A DNA stretch of 64,000 nt from Haematospirillum sp. H1815 (GTDB taxonomy: Bacteria; Pseudomonadota; Alphaproteobacteria; Rhodospirillales; Rhodospirillaceae). The stretch is taken from contig NZ_JAAVTA010000003.1 in NCBI RefSeq assembly GCF_012102705.1, forward strand, positions 1 through 64,000, given 5' to 3'. Position numbers and translations under genes: made by a program. Under the pieces are notes generated by a model, which did not search any database, was not told the DNA's origin, and saw only the letters and a program-made list of their open reading frames with translations. This document shows, piece by piece, positions 8,167 through 17,741 of this stretch (the stretch's first letter is position 1; each line of letters opens with the position of its first letter).

Positions 8167-9513
8167 ATGCGTTACCTGCCACTCACAGAAGAAGACCGGC
8201 GACAGATGCTGGATCGTATCGGGGCCAAGTCTGTCGAAGACCTGTTCCGGTCTATCCCACAAGCCGCACGGGACAATGCGCCACGTCATTTGCCCGGGTC
8301 ACGCTGCGAAATGGATGTGGAGCGGGAAATCCAGACACTGGCAGCACGAAATCTGGACATCACCAAGGGACCTGCCTTTCTGGGCGCCGGGAACTACTTC
8401 CACCACGTTCCTGCCGCACTGGACTATTTGATCCAGCGGGGCGAATTCATGACCGCCTATACGCCATACCAGCCCGAAATCGCCCAGGGAACCCTACAGG
8501 TCCTTTTCGAGTTCCAGACCCAGGTGGCCATGATCACCGGCATGGAGGTGGCCAACGCCTCGCTGTATGACGGTGCAACCGCCTGTGCCGAGGCTGCGGC
8601 CATGGCAGCACGGATTACCGGGCGTTCCCGGGTTGTGATATCCGGTCAGGTGCACCCGCATTTCTCGTCTACAACACACACTTTCCTCAAGCATACCGCC
8701 ATAGACGTCGAGACCCTTCCTCCGGATCCGATGAATCAGGAAGATCTGCTGAAGTATGTCGAAACAGACGTTGCCTGTATCATCGTACAGACACCGGGTT
8801 TCTTCGGGCACTTGCACGACACCACAGACTTGGCCAATGCCCTGCATGCCGCAGGAGCTCTTTTGGTGGTTGCTGTCTGTGAGCCGCTTAGCCTAGGCAT
8901 AGTGAAACCGCCCGGTGCAATGGGGGCTGATATCGTGGTTGGAGAGGGGCAGAGCCTCGCCATACCACCCGGGTTTGGGGGGCCAGGAGTCGGGCTGTTT
9001 GCAACCCGGAATGCATTTGTCCGTCAAATGCCCGGACGCTTGTGCGGAGAGACCGTCGACAGCGAAGGGCGGCGAGGCTTTGTCCTGACTCTTTCCACGC
9101 GGGAACAGCACATACGGCGCGAGAAAGCGACATCCAATATCTGCACAAACTCCGGCCTGATTGCCACAGCCTTCTCGATCTTCATGACCCTCTTGGGCGA
9201 CAAGGGCTTTACAGAACTCGCGGAGCTGAATCATGCGCTGGCCTGTACTGCGGCTGATCGCCTGGCAGCTATCCCGGGCGTCTCGCTTCTGTCCGGAACA
9301 TTCTTCAATGAATTTGCACTGATGCTGAAACAGCCGGCAACGCCGGTTGTTGATGCCCTGGCCGGGCGCAATATTCTGGCCGGCATTCCGGCAAGTCGTT
9401 TCTGGCCCGGCGACACGACTGTTGAGAATATCCTTCTGGTGGCCGTTACAGAAACCAACACCGATGCTGAGATACGGACCTTGGTCCATCATCTGGGGGA
9501 CATACTGGCATGA
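8167..9513 (+). CDS. gcvPA: Glycine dehydrogenase (decarboxylating) subunit 1
   Basis: A 448-residue alpha subunit of the two-chain P protein, which with GcvPB decarboxylates glycine using pyridoxal phosphate. Family blocks include [15 protein letters not shown] at the start, [15 protein letters not shown], the [18 protein letters not shown] region, and the glycine-rich [13 protein letters not shown]. The PLP lysine is on the partner subunit. CAGGAG lies before the ATG at 8167. Its stop overlaps the gcvPB start in an ATGA arrangement at 9510-9513, which suggests translational coupling and equal amounts of the two subunits. Many other proteobacteria have a single fused GcvP of about 950 residues. 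Confidence 0.95.
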   Translation: MRYLPLTEEDRRQMLDRIGAKSVEDLFRSIPQAARDNAPRHLPGSRCEMDVEREIQTLAARNLDITKGPAFLGAGNYFHHVPAALDYLIQRGEFMTAYTPYQPEIAQGTLQVLFEFQTQVAMITGMEVANASLYDGATACAEAAAMAARITGRSRVVISGQVHPHFSSTTHTFLKHTAIDVETLPPDPMNQEDLLKYVETDVACIIVQTPGFFGHLHDTTDLANALHAAGALLVVAVCEPLSLGIVKPPGAMGADIVVGEGQSLAIPPGFGGPGVGLFATRNAFVRQMPGRLCGETVDSEGRRGFVLTLSTREQHIRREKATSNICTNSGLIATAFSIFMTLLGDKGFTELAELNHALACTAADRLAAIPGVSLLSGTFFNEFALMLKQPATPVVDALAGRNILAGIPASRFWPGDTTVENILLVAVTETNTDAEIRTLVHHLGDILA

Positions 9514-11015
9514 CCACCCCGTCTACGTTTACCGGTAACAAAGGGCTTCAGACAGAAGAGCGCCTGATCTTCGAGTACGAGCACGCGGAACGAACCGCTG
9601 TTGACCTACCCCCTGCCCCTGCACACCACCCCAGGCTTGGATCAATGCGACGCACCACAAAGATTGGTCTGCCCGGATTGGCCGAGCCTCAGGTCGTGCG
9701 CCACTATACACGGCTGTCACAGAAGAACTTCGGGATCGACACGGGCTTCTTTCCCTTGGGGTCGTGTACCATGAAACACAATCCCCGGCTTAACGAGAAA
9801 CTGGCCCGGCTTTCTGGTCTGGCCGCCATTCATCCGTTCCAACCCGTTTCAACATCCCAAGGAGCCTTGGCCCTGATGGACAGGTTAGGGAGCTGGCTGA
9901 AAGAACTGACAGGAATGGCTGCTGTTGCTCTCTCACCAGCCGCAGGGGCACACGGCGAACTCTGCGGAATGATGGCCATCCGGGCCGCACTGGATGAAAG
10001 GCAGGACTCACGCAGAACGGTTCTGGTCCCACAGAGCGCACATGGCACCAATCCGGCCACAGCCACCCTGTGCGGATTCCGGGTGGAAGGTATTCCTGCA
10101 GAAAGCAGTGGGCGTGTTTCGGTCAAGGCCGTGCGGGAGCGTCTGGGCCCCCATGTCGCGGCCATCATGATTACAAACCCGAATACCTGCGGGCTGTTTG
10201 AGAGTGAAATGGCGGCGATCGCTGAAGAGGTCCATCGTGCCGGCGGGTTTGTGTACATGGACGGGGCAAACTTCAATGCCTTGGTCGGACGGGTCCGGAT
10301 TGCGGATCTTGGCGCGGACGCCATGCATATCAACCTGCACAAAACCTTTTCCACGCCACATGGGGGCGGCGGACCAGGATCTGGTCCAACGGTCCTGTCC
10401 GAGGCACTGGCACGTTTTGCCCCGGTACCTTACGTCAAGCGATACCCTGAAGGGTTCCGCCTGATTGAAACAGAGGACGAGGCACGCGCAGACGGGAACA
10501 ACCCCTTTGGACGGCTCAAGGGGTACCATGGGCAGTTTGGCATGTTTGTACGCGCCATGGCCTACATGATGTCCATGGGGCTGGACGGGCTGCAGCAGGC
10601 CTCCGGTGATGCCGTGCTGAACGCCAACTATCTTCTGGCCCAACTGGGTGATGTCTTGTCAGCGCCCTTCACAGAACCGGTTATGCACGAAGTCCTGTTT
10701 GATGACCGTTTCCTGAAAGATACAGGCATCAGTACACTGGACTTTGCCAAGGCCCTGATTGATGAAGGGTTCCACCCCATGACCATATACTTCCCTTTGG
10801 TGGTTCAGGGGGCCTTGTTGATAGAACCAACAGAAACCGAGAGCAAAGCAACCCTGGATGCGTTCATCGAAACCGTTCGCAGCTTGGTCGCCGCAATCCG
10901 GCAAGGCCAGACCGAACGCTTTCATAAGGCACCCGTCTACACACCACGGCGGAGGCTGGATGAAACCCGTGCAGCCCGTACACCTGTTCTTCGCTGGTCA
11001 CCCCACGAAACCTGA
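9510..11015 (+). CDS. gcvPB: Glycine dehydrogenase (decarboxylating) subunit 2
   Basis: A 501-residue beta subunit of the split P protein. The PLP-binding lysine is K278 in [32 protein letters not shown] near residue 85, [10 protein letters not shown] near 177 and NPNTCGLFE near 223 are all conserved. It overlaps gcvPA by four bases and ends the operon. The next gene is convergent, about 200 bp away, and that gap has no strong terminator hairpin that I can see. The enzyme feeds one-carbon units to folate and supplies NADH through the L protein. Confidence 0.95.
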   Translation: MTTPSTFTGNKGLQTEERLIFEYEHAERTAVDLPPAPAHHPRLGSMRRTTKIGLPGLAEPQVVRHYTRLSQKNFGIDTGFFPLGSCTMKHNPRLNEKLARLSGLAAIHPFQPVSTSQGALALMDRLGSWLKELTGMAAVALSPAAGAHGELCGMMAIRAALDERQDSRRTVLVPQSAHGTNPATATLCGFRVEGIPAESSGRVSVKAVRERLGPHVAAIMITNPNTCGLFESEMAAIAEEVHRAGGFVYMDGANFNALVGRVRIADLGADAMHINLHKTFSTPHGGGGPGSGPTVLSEALARFAPVPYVKRYPEGFRLIETEDEARADGNNPFGRLKGYHGQFGMFVRAMAYMMSMGLDGLQQASGDAVLNANYLLAQLGDVLSAPFTEPVMHEVLFDDRFLKDTGISTLDFAKALIDEGFHPMTIYFPLVVQGALLIEPTETESKATLDAFIETVRSLVAAIRQGQTERFHKAPVYTPRRRLDETRAARTPVLRWSPHET

Positions 11016-11222
11016 CATATCAAGACATGATAAAACCCCAAGGCCCCGCGACCGGAGGGCATGCCGCAGATTTGCGCCTTGGTTTGCATTTTGCGAAGAC
11101 TGGTCATGAAAAAGCGGAACCTCGGGCAGAATCCCGCCATACCCCCATCTGGCCCGCCTTTTGCTGGTAAAGGGGTGAGAGCAGAGAGAAGGGCACTTAC
11201 CCCGGTTACCCGTCGAGACATC

Positions 11223-12575
11223 TCAGGGCAGTGAGATATCTCCGGGTGCCGGGGTTTTTCTGTCTGCCCCATCCCCTGTTTCCGGACGCGGAGCAGGCAA
11301 AGCAGACCGCAAGGCCGGGGCGGCTGCAGTCAAAAACACGGAAGAAAGCCAAACCCGGGCTGAAACCGGTGTCGGATCAGGAGAACGGCCCGATGACCAT
11401 TGGGCGGCACGCCGAAGCCAAAGAGCTGCCCTGACAGAGTCTTTCTTTTCGTCCTCTTCGATCAAAGCCATCAAGGATGCAAGGCGCGGATCTTCAAGTC
11501 CGTTGCGATACAATCCCTCCAAAGCTGATCGAGCTTGCCCCCACAGCTTGGCCTCCAGGGAAACCGTAGCCAGAAGAAACGCGCTTTCCGGATGTAAAGG
11601 AGCCCTGTCGGTCAAGGTCTTGACCCGGGCCACGCGCTGCAACTCTGGCTCGCGGACGCATAACTCCAGAAAAGCGGTGGCAAGAGCAGGATGTGCCATA
11701 TCCGGCCAAACACCCCGGATCAGGGACATAGCCTTGGCCATGGCCCCTTCCCTCCCCAAGGCACGCACCAACGTCAGGACAGCCGGCAGAAAATGGCGGT
11801 CCTGACGTATGGCCTTTCGGGCATTCCGTCGTGCGGCGCTGGTATCACCACGTTCCAACAGGGTTTCAGCATATGCCGTCCGGAAAGCAGACACAGCACT
11901 GACGCTATGCCTCCACTCCAGAACACCCAATTTCTGTCCAAGTTCTGCCGTGAACAGGGCTCCCTCCCAGTCCTGATCCCGGACCTGACATTCCAGCAAC
12001 ATGGAAGCAGCCCAGTCCAGACGCGGATTAAGGTCAAAAGCCTCTTGGGCCAGGCGCTTCTGTTCCGCATGGTGCCCGGAACGCCCGGCCATTCTTGCCA
12101 AGGATTTCAAGGCAGCAGGGCGTACCTCGGGAACATCGAGAAGACCTGCCAGAATGTTGGCAGCCGCCGCATGATCCCCTGCAATCTCAGCCGACTGCGC
12201 TGACAGAAGAAGCACCGCAGAATCACTGCCCAAATCACGACGGGCAGTACGAACCGCACGACGCAAACCAACAGCATCACCAGCCAGGGCTGCAGCATAG
12301 CCATAGCCAAGAGCAGCCACCCCCTCTCTCAGACGGCGACGCTCCATCCAGCTCCCAACCGTTGACGGCAGGGATACAATCCGGCGAAGCACACCATAAA
12401 GCCAGAAGACAAGCCCTACGGACAGGACCAACAGGATCAGAAGAAAAGGAACGTTGGTATCTGCCCGCCACCCCAGCCACTGCACGGAAACCATCCCGGG
12501 ATTCCGGGCCAACCAGACGGCCAAGGCAACAAAAAATGCAACCGTGACCAGCCAACGCAGCAGACCGAGAACCAT
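11223..12575 (-). CDS. HemY-like inner-membrane TPR protein
   Basis: A 450-residue protein with two N-terminal membrane helices (about residues 4-22 and 39-62) joined by the conserved NPGMVSVQWLGW segment. This is the signature of the HemY N-terminal family found at the end of hem gene clusters in proteobacteria. The rest is a run of TPR-like helical repeats exposed to the periplasm, ending in a proline- and alanine-rich tail. Started at the ATG at 12575, with GGAGGG eight bases before it; the extra 19 residues upstream overlap the preceding gene. This HemY is not the protoporphyrinogen oxidase of the same name. Its role in heme synthesis is unsettled and may be scaffolding. It follows the hemD fusion by a few bases. 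Confidence 0.85.
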   Translation of the reverse strand: MVLGLLRWLVTVAFFVALAVWLARNPGMVSVQWLGWRADTNVPFLLILLVLSVGLVFWLYGVLRRIVSLPSTVGSWMERRRLREGVAALGYGYAAALAGDAVGLRRAVRTARRDLGSDSAVLLLSAQSAEIAGDHAAAANILAGLLDVPEVRPAALKSLARMAGRSGHHAEQKRLAQEAFDLNPRLDWAASMLLECQVRDQDWEGALFTAELGQKLGVLEWRHSVSAVSAFRTAYAETLLERGDTSAARRNARKAIRQDRHFLPAVLTLVRALGREGAMAKAMSLIRGVWPDMAHPALATAFLELCVREPELQRVARVKTLTDRAPLHPESAFLLATVSLEAKLWGQARSALEGLYRNGLEDPRLASLMALIEEDEKKDSVRAALWLRRAAQWSSGRSPDPTPVSARVWLSSVFLTAAAPALRSALPAPRPETGDGADRKTPAPGDISLP

Positions 12576-12579
12576 CTCC

Positions 12580-14490
12580 TTATCCCTCCGGCTTCCGTGG
12601 AGGCAATGGATCACCAGTCCCCAGGCGCACAACAGCCTCGTCCATCAACGCATCAAGGGCTGCATTGGCGGCAAGGCGGGCCTGAGCCATCTGGATCCAT
12701 GGCTGGGCAACCTCGACAGCCTGACCGGACAGACGCGACAGCTCCGCCACAGCAGAGGCAAGATCACCACCGGAGGCGGCCTCGACCGCACGGGCTGTCA
12801 CAGCCGCCGGAAAGTCGGCCACATCAGCACCGTCAACGCGGCGAACAGAAACAACGGATGTCAGGGCATCTACAGTCCGCGCCCACCATGCCGACTGGTC
12901 ATCCGGCCCATAACCGGCGCGGATAATCGCCGGGACCAGGTCTGAAAGCTGACGATCCAGGGCAACCGGCGTGGCAATACCGCTGTCGGCATAATCGTGC
13001 AGGGCAGAAAGGGAAAGAGTTGGGTCAACACCTTCAGGCATCAGGGCCCGCACTGTTCGCAGAGACAAGCCATAGGGCCTTCCTGTATCGATAGCCTCAC
13101 GTAGCTGACCGACAGCCAGCAGAAAAGCCACCACACGTTCCTGACGGCCGGAGGTCCGACGCACCTGTTCCTCCATCGCTGCAACACGATCGGCAAGACC
13201 AAGAACAGTCCCTGCACCAATTCGGTCACGTGACAGTTCGTCAATCCGGCGCCCCATGGCATTGATGGCATCATCGCGGGAGAGCGGCATGCGCGCCTCT
13301 ACACCCTGCAAGGCTGCCTCAAGGGCGTCCAGCCTGTCTTGAAGAACATTGTTGTCATCGGCTGCCACGTCAGGCTCTGCCCCCGGATCCGGAGCAAGAT
13401 CGGAAAGACCCTGCTGTATCTGCTGCTCGGCCAGGGCCAACCGGTACCGGGTCTGGTCAAGCGCCTGACGCATATTGCCCAACGCCGCACGCACATCGTC
13501 CAGTTCCCCGCGCAAGGCCGCAACATCTGCCGTTTCCGGCACAGTCACATCCCGGGAGATCAACGGAAGATCAAGAGAAGCAGACAAACGCGGAAACACA
13601 GATAAGAGCCATCCGGAACTAACCAGAACCAAAGCAACGAGCACACCAAAAGCAAGGACAGGGATACGCCAGCGCATCATCCCGCCCTGTTTGGCACGCC
13701 TGACACGCCCATCAGGCTCGGTCGCCCCGGCTGGTGTTCCTTCCTGCCCTGCCCCGGCAACGTTCTGGAAAAGAGCCAGAAGAGAATCCTGCTGCGGGGC
13801 TTCAGCAACATGCACCTTGTCAAATTTGAGATCCGATACCGCATCGGCAACGGCCCTGGACAAGCACCAGGCCGTAACCGATGCCATATGACTTTCCAAA
13901 CCGGCCTGACACACCAGTGAGATAAAAACCTGCGCTGTTCGGGCCGAACACAGAACAACCCCATCCAGCTCTTTGGTTCGGAACGCAGAAACGACCTCGG
14001 ACGGTAAAAGGGGAATGGGCTGTGTCTCGTACAGGGGAATATGGGTGCAGTCGTAACCCTTACCCCGCAAATCGCCAGCCAGATCACCCGCAATATCAAC
14101 CCCTGCCAGATGGTACAGGGGACCGATATCCGGAGCAAACGTCCGGCAGGACAGCTCAAACAAGGCCGCACTGTCACCATCTGCGGACTGCACGTTGGTG
14201 AATCCTGCATCCTGTAATACACGGGCCGTATGCTCACCAACTGCCAGAACCGGAACAGCATAAACAGCGTCACCAACAGCCGGGGAGCGATGCAGAAGAC
14301 GCTTCAGGGCACGGGCGCCATTGGCGCTGGTCAGAAGAAAACCACCTACAGCCCCAAGGTCCGGTAACGAATCAGGGGTATGATCAACAACTGCCAACAA
14401 CGGTGCTGTCATTACGCCTATGCCCAGCGCACGCAACGGGACTGCCAAGCGCTCCGCGTCCTCTGTTGGCCGTGTTACCAGAACCCGCAT
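12580..14490 (-). CDS. hemD: Fused uroporphyrinogen-III synthase and mitofilin-like (Mic60) protein
   Basis: A 636-residue single frame. Residues 1-240 are uroporphyrinogen-III synthase, which closes hydroxymethylbilane into the tetrapyrrole ring: MRVLVTRPTEDAERLA at the start, then GGFLLTSANGARAL and LDGVVLCSARTAQVF. A charged linker leads to a membrane helix at about 275-295. Beyond it lies a long periplasmic part with coiled coils (about 325-450) and a C-terminal mitofilin domain carrying LRTVRALMPEGVDPTLSL. Bacterial Mic60 homologues normally sit next to hem genes as separate proteins. No stop or frameshift separates the two here. Start chosen at 14490 behind AGGGGAG. It places a cytoplasmic enzyme on a membrane anchor. 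Confidence 0.85.
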   Translation of the reverse strand: MRVLVTRPTEDAERLAVPLRALGIGVMTAPLLAVVDHTPDSLPDLGAVGGFLLTSANGARALKRLLHRSPAVGDAVYAVPVLAVGEHTARVLQDAGFTNVQSADGDSAALFELSCRTFAPDIGPLYHLAGVDIAGDLAGDLRGKGYDCTHIPLYETQPIPLLPSEVVSAFRTKELDGVVLCSARTAQVFISLVCQAGLESHMASVTAWCLSRAVADAVSDLKFDKVHVAEAPQQDSLLALFQNVAGAGQEGTPAGATEPDGRVRRAKQGGMMRWRIPVLAFGVLVALVLVSSGWLLSVFPRLSASLDLPLISRDVTVPETADVAALRGELDDVRAALGNMRQALDQTRYRLALAEQQIQQGLSDLAPDPGAEPDVAADDNNVLQDRLDALEAALQGVEARMPLSRDDAINAMGRRIDELSRDRIGAGTVLGLADRVAAMEEQVRRTSGRQERVVAFLLAVGQLREAIDTGRPYGLSLRTVRALMPEGVDPTLSLSALHDYADSGIATPVALDRQLSDLVPAIIRAGYGPDDQSAWWARTVDALTSVVSVRRVDGADVADFPAAVTARAVEAASGGDLASAVAELSRLSGQAVEVAQPWIQMAQARLAANAALDALMDEAVVRLGTGDPLPPRKPEG

Positions 14491-14522
14491 TGTCTGCTCC
14501 CCTTGACCTTCCGGACAGATTA

Positions 14523-15467
14523 TCATCCACCCATACCATACGCCCTGCCACAAGGACTGGCTGCAAGCTCCATCGCCAGGTCACGTCCCAGACGGATGGC
14601 GTCTTCCGCCAAACCAGTACGGGCACCGGTACGAACACCTGATCCATCTGGATTGGCGACAAATCCCCTCAGAAGGAGACGTGTTCCATCCTCTATCAAC
14701 GCGGCCAATCCGGCAATCGGGGTCCGACAGGATCCATCCAGGGTTTGCAGAAAAGAACGCTCGCAGGAAACACAGATCATGGTTGGCAGATGGCTCAGGG
14801 GCTGGAGGATATCATACATGGCCCGGTGACTGGCACGGCATGTTATACCAATAGCCCCCTGTGCAACAGCAGGCAGCATTTCATCCGTATCAAGAACAGA
14901 TGTTGCACGACCATCCAGACCCAGCCGACGCAAGCCAGCCAAGGCCAGCAGGGTTGCATCCACAACCCCTTCTTCCAGACGCTGCATTCTGGTCTGGACA
15001 TTACCACGCAGAATCTGGACCCGGAGATGAGGAAAGTGCGCGAGAATCTGGGCCTGGCGCCGCAGGGAAGCCGTCCCCACCACAGAGCCGGACGGCAAGT
15101 CTGCCAAACACGACGCCTTCAGGGACAAAAACGCATCACGCGGATCTTCACGCTCCAACATGCAGGGCAGGTCAATACCATCAGGCAGAACCGTCGGCAC
15201 ATCTTTCATCGAATGGACAGCCAGATCAATATCGCCACGCAACATGGCTTCATCCAGTTCACGCGTGAAAAGACCTTTGCCCCCGATTTCGGAAAGCGGC
15301 CGGTCCTGAATGGCGTCGCCTGTTGTCCGGATTACAACAACATCAACAGCCCCTGGCGCGGCCAGAGACGGACAGGACGCGGCCAAACGGGCACCTACCT
15401 CGTGTGCCTGTGCAAGCGCGAGGGGACTTCCGCGGGTACCGATGCGTACTTTCTCTGTGGCATTCAT
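14523..15467 (-). CDS. hemC: Hydroxymethylbilane synthase (porphobilinogen deaminase)
   Basis: A 314-residue enzyme that joins four porphobilinogen molecules on a dipyrromethane cofactor. Visible blocks are VRIGTRGSPLALAQAHEV at the N-terminus, GLFTRELDEAMLRGDIDLAVHSMKD cut by conserved acidic residues, GTASLRRQAQIL with the paired arginines, and the C-terminal cofactor loop. The cofactor cysteine is expected in the RTPIAGLA region near residue 245, where CRTP is present. Start at the ATG at 15467, with AGGAG directly before it; the longer open frame upstream is antisense to tsaD. It heads the hemC, hemD-mitofilin, hemY cluster, 32 bp ahead of the fusion gene, and diverges from tsaD over 54 bp. 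Confidence 0.94.
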   Translation of the reverse strand: MNATEKVRIGTRGSPLALAQAHEVGARLAASCPSLAAPGAVDVVVIRTTGDAIQDRPLSEIGGKGLFTRELDEAMLRGDIDLAVHSMKDVPTVLPDGIDLPCMLEREDPRDAFLSLKASCLADLPSGSVVGTASLRRQAQILAHFPHLRVQILRGNVQTRMQRLEEGVVDATLLALAGLRRLGLDGRATSVLDTDEMLPAVAQGAIGITCRASHRAMYDILQPLSHLPTMICVSCERSFLQTLDGSCRTPIAGLAALIEDGTRLLLRGFVANPDGSGVRTGARTGLAEDAIRLGRDLAMELAASPCGRAYGMGG

Positions 15468-15521
15468 AGCTCCTGTGTTGTAAGGGCTTGCTTCGGGCAA
15501 GTGAAGGACTAAATCAGCATC

Positions 15522-16595
15522 ATGCGTGTTCTGGGCATTGAAACCAGCTGCGATGAAACAGCAGCCGCAATCGTGGACAGCCATGCACCCTGTGGTGAGC
15601 GCATACGCGGCGAATCCATCCTGAGCCAGCTGGATGAGCACAGGGCATATGGCGGCGTTGTGCCCGAGATTGCCGCGCGGTCCCATCTCGACCACATTGA
15701 TCGCATGGTACACGAGGCCATGACCCAGGCCGGATGCACATTTGCGGATCTGGACGGCATCGCCGCCACCGGCGGACCGGGTCTGATCGGGGGGGTCATT
15801 GTGGGGGTCATGACGGCCAAGACCTTGGCCATGGTCCATAAGCGTCCCTTTATCGCGGTCAACCATCTGGAAGGTCACGCCCTGACCCCACGCCTGAGTC
15901 ATGACGTCGCATTCCCATACCTGCTGCTGCTGGTTTCAGGCGGGCATTGCCAAATTCTGGTGGTGGAAGATGTTGGTCGCTGCCACCGGCTGGGCACCAC
16001 AATTGACGATGCTGCGGGGGAAGCCTTTGACAAGGTAGCCAAGATGCTTGGTCTGGGCTACCCGGGTGGACCGGCCCTAGAGCAAGCTGCCGTCTTGGGC
16101 AAGGCTGACCGCTTCCGGCTGCCCCGCCCCATGAAAGGGCGCCCGGGGTGTGACTTCAGTTTCTCGGGGCTGAAAACCAGCGTACGACAGACCGTGGAGA
16201 AACTACCACCAGGATCCCTGTCCGAACAGGACCGCCAAGATCTGGCTGCAGGATTCCAGGCTGCGGTGGTTGATGCCGTATCCGACCGTATACACCTCGC
16301 CATCCGCCTGTTCCAGGATCGATGGCCGCAAGGGCGGACTCTGGTTGCAGCCGGTGGCGTCGCCGCCAATATGGCGCTGCGCCATATGTTACAGGATGCG
16401 GCAATACAGCACGGCCTTGAATTTGTCGCCCCACCCCTGCGGTGGTGCACGGACAACGCCGCAATGATCGCCTGGACGGGGGCAGAGCATCTGGAACGGG
16501 GGCACACGGACCCTCTGGATTTCCGGCCCAGACCACGCTGGCCACTGGACCCAAATGCTCCGAAATCAACCGGTGCCGGTGCTGTCAAAGCCTGA
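15522..16595 (+). CDS. tsaD: tRNA N6-adenosine threonylcarbamoyltransferase TsaD
   Basis: A 357-residue catalytic subunit of the t6A synthase that modifies A37 of tRNAs reading ANN codons. The N-terminal LGIETSCDETAAAIVD is diagnostic. Metal-binding histidines are H115 and H119 in NHLEGHA, and the C-terminal CTDNAAMIAW supplies the conserved aspartate. LLLVSGGHCQIL and DDAAGEAFDKVAKMLGLGYPGG complete the ASKHA fold. It works with TsaB, TsaC and TsaE, none of which is in this window. It is divergent from hemC and convergent with rfbB, with a hairpin between the two ends at 16610-16638. Confidence 0.96.
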   Translation: MRVLGIETSCDETAAAIVDSHAPCGERIRGESILSQLDEHRAYGGVVPEIAARSHLDHIDRMVHEAMTQAGCTFADLDGIAATGGPGLIGGVIVGVMTAKTLAMVHKRPFIAVNHLEGHALTPRLSHDVAFPYLLLLVSGGHCQILVVEDVGRCHRLGTTIDDAAGEAFDKVAKMLGLGYPGGPALEQAAVLGKADRFRLPRPMKGRPGCDFSFSGLKTSVRQTVEKLPPGSLSEQDRQDLAAGFQAAVVDAVSDRIHLAIRLFQDRWPQGRTLVAAGGVAANMALRHMLQDAAIQHGLEFVAPPLRWCTDNAAMIAWTGAEHLERGHTDPLDFRPRPRWPLDPNAPKSTGAGAVKA

Positions 16596-16609
16596 CAGGT
16601 GAAACAGAA

Positions 16610-16638
16610 GACCTTGCGCCGTACCCGGGCGCAAGGTC
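16610..16638. terminator. Hairpin between tsaD and rfbB
   Basis: GACCTTGCGCC pairs perfectly with GGCGCAAGGTC, an 11-bp stem with a 7-base loop. It sits between two convergent stops and fits a shared terminator, but neither side is followed by a run of T, so it may need other factors. Confidence 0.5.
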
Positions 16639-16642
16639 CAGA

Positions 16643-17713
16643 TCAGCCCTGGCGGCTTGGCTCATAATGGTGCTGAACCCATTCACGATAGGCACCACTT
16701 GCAACCTGCTGTAACCAGTCCTGATGCTCCAGATACCAGCACACCGTCTTGCGCAGACCTGTATCAAGGCTTTCGGCCGGATACCACCCGAGTTCATCGC
16801 GAATTTTTGTTGCATCGATGGCATAGCGGCGATCATGCCCGGGACGGTCCCGAACATATGTGATCTGCTCAAGGTATGAAGCGCCATCGGCACGGGGTCT
16901 CTGCTCGTCCAGGATCCTGCATACCATCCGGACAAGATCGAGATTTGTACTCTCGCTGCATCCGCCAATATTATAGGTCCCACCCGGCACACCAACCTCC
17001 AGAACCCTGCGGATCGCTGCACCGTGATCCTTCACATACAGCCAGTCACGGACATTCTGCCCATCCCCGTAAATCGGCAATGGCTTGCCGGCCATTGCAT
17101 TATGGATGCAAAGGGGAAGCAGTTTCTCAGGAAACTGGAATGGCCCATAATTGTTGGAACAGTTGGTTGTCAGAACCGGAAGACCATAGGTGTGGTGATA
17201 CGCCCTGACAAGATGATCCGAAGCGGCCTTACTGGCAGCATACGGACTGTTGGGCATATAACGATTGTCTTCTGTAAACGCTGGCGCCGTTTCGTCCAGA
17301 GACCCATAAACCTCGTCTGTCGATACATGCAGAAAACGAAAACGTGTTTTCATCACGGCATTCATGCACCCGTAGAAAGCACGAACTGCCTCCAGAAGGC
17401 GGAACGTTCCCACAATGTTGGTCTGGATAAAAGCCTCCGGCCCATCAATCGAACGATCAACGTGGGACTCGGCTGCAAAGTTGATCACGGCACGCGGCTG
17501 ATAGCGGGACAACAGATCCGATACAAGGTCGTGATCACCGATATCGCCCCGAACAAAGGTGTGGCGGGTATCATGGCGCAGGGCATCCAGATTCTGGATA
17601 TTCCCGGCATAGGTCAGCTTGTCGAGATTAACGATTGGCTCATCAGAAACGGCAAGCCAATCCAGAATAAAATTGGCACCGATAAATCCAGCACCACCGG
17701 TTACCAAAATCAT
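16643..17713 (-). CDS. rfbB: dTDP-glucose 4,6-dehydratase
   Basis: A 356-residue extended SDR that makes dTDP-4-keto-6-deoxyglucose, the second step of dTDP-rhamnose and related sugars. The NAD site TGGAGFIG is at residues 5-12. The catalytic residues are T132, D133 and E134 in HVSTDEVYG and Y158 and K162 in YAASK. The C-terminal NIGGCSESTNLDLV and RPGHDRRYAID blocks are typical. It follows the CapD-like gene by 28 bp and ends the operon started by the NusG-like factor. The matching rfbA in this window (20650-20990) is only a wreck, and rfbC and rfbD are not here, so the pathway depends on genes elsewhere. Confidence 0.94.
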   Translation of the reverse strand: MILVTGGAGFIGANFILDWLAVSDEPIVNLDKLTYAGNIQNLDALRHDTRHTFVRGDIGDHDLVSDLLSRYQPRAVINFAAESHVDRSIDGPEAFIQTNIVGTFRLLEAVRAFYGCMNAVMKTRFRFLHVSTDEVYGSLDETAPAFTEDNRYMPNSPYAASKAASDHLVRAYHHTYGLPVLTTNCSNNYGPFQFPEKLLPLCIHNAMAGKPLPIYGDGQNVRDWLYVKDHGAAIRRVLEVGVPGGTYNIGGCSESTNLDLVRMVCRILDEQRPRADGASYLEQITYVRDRPGHDRRYAIDATKIRDELGWYPAESLDTGLRKTVCWYLEHQDWLQQVASGAYREWVQHHYEPSRQG

Positions 17714-17741
17714 TCCCCCCTACCCCTTCAAACGACCTCAA

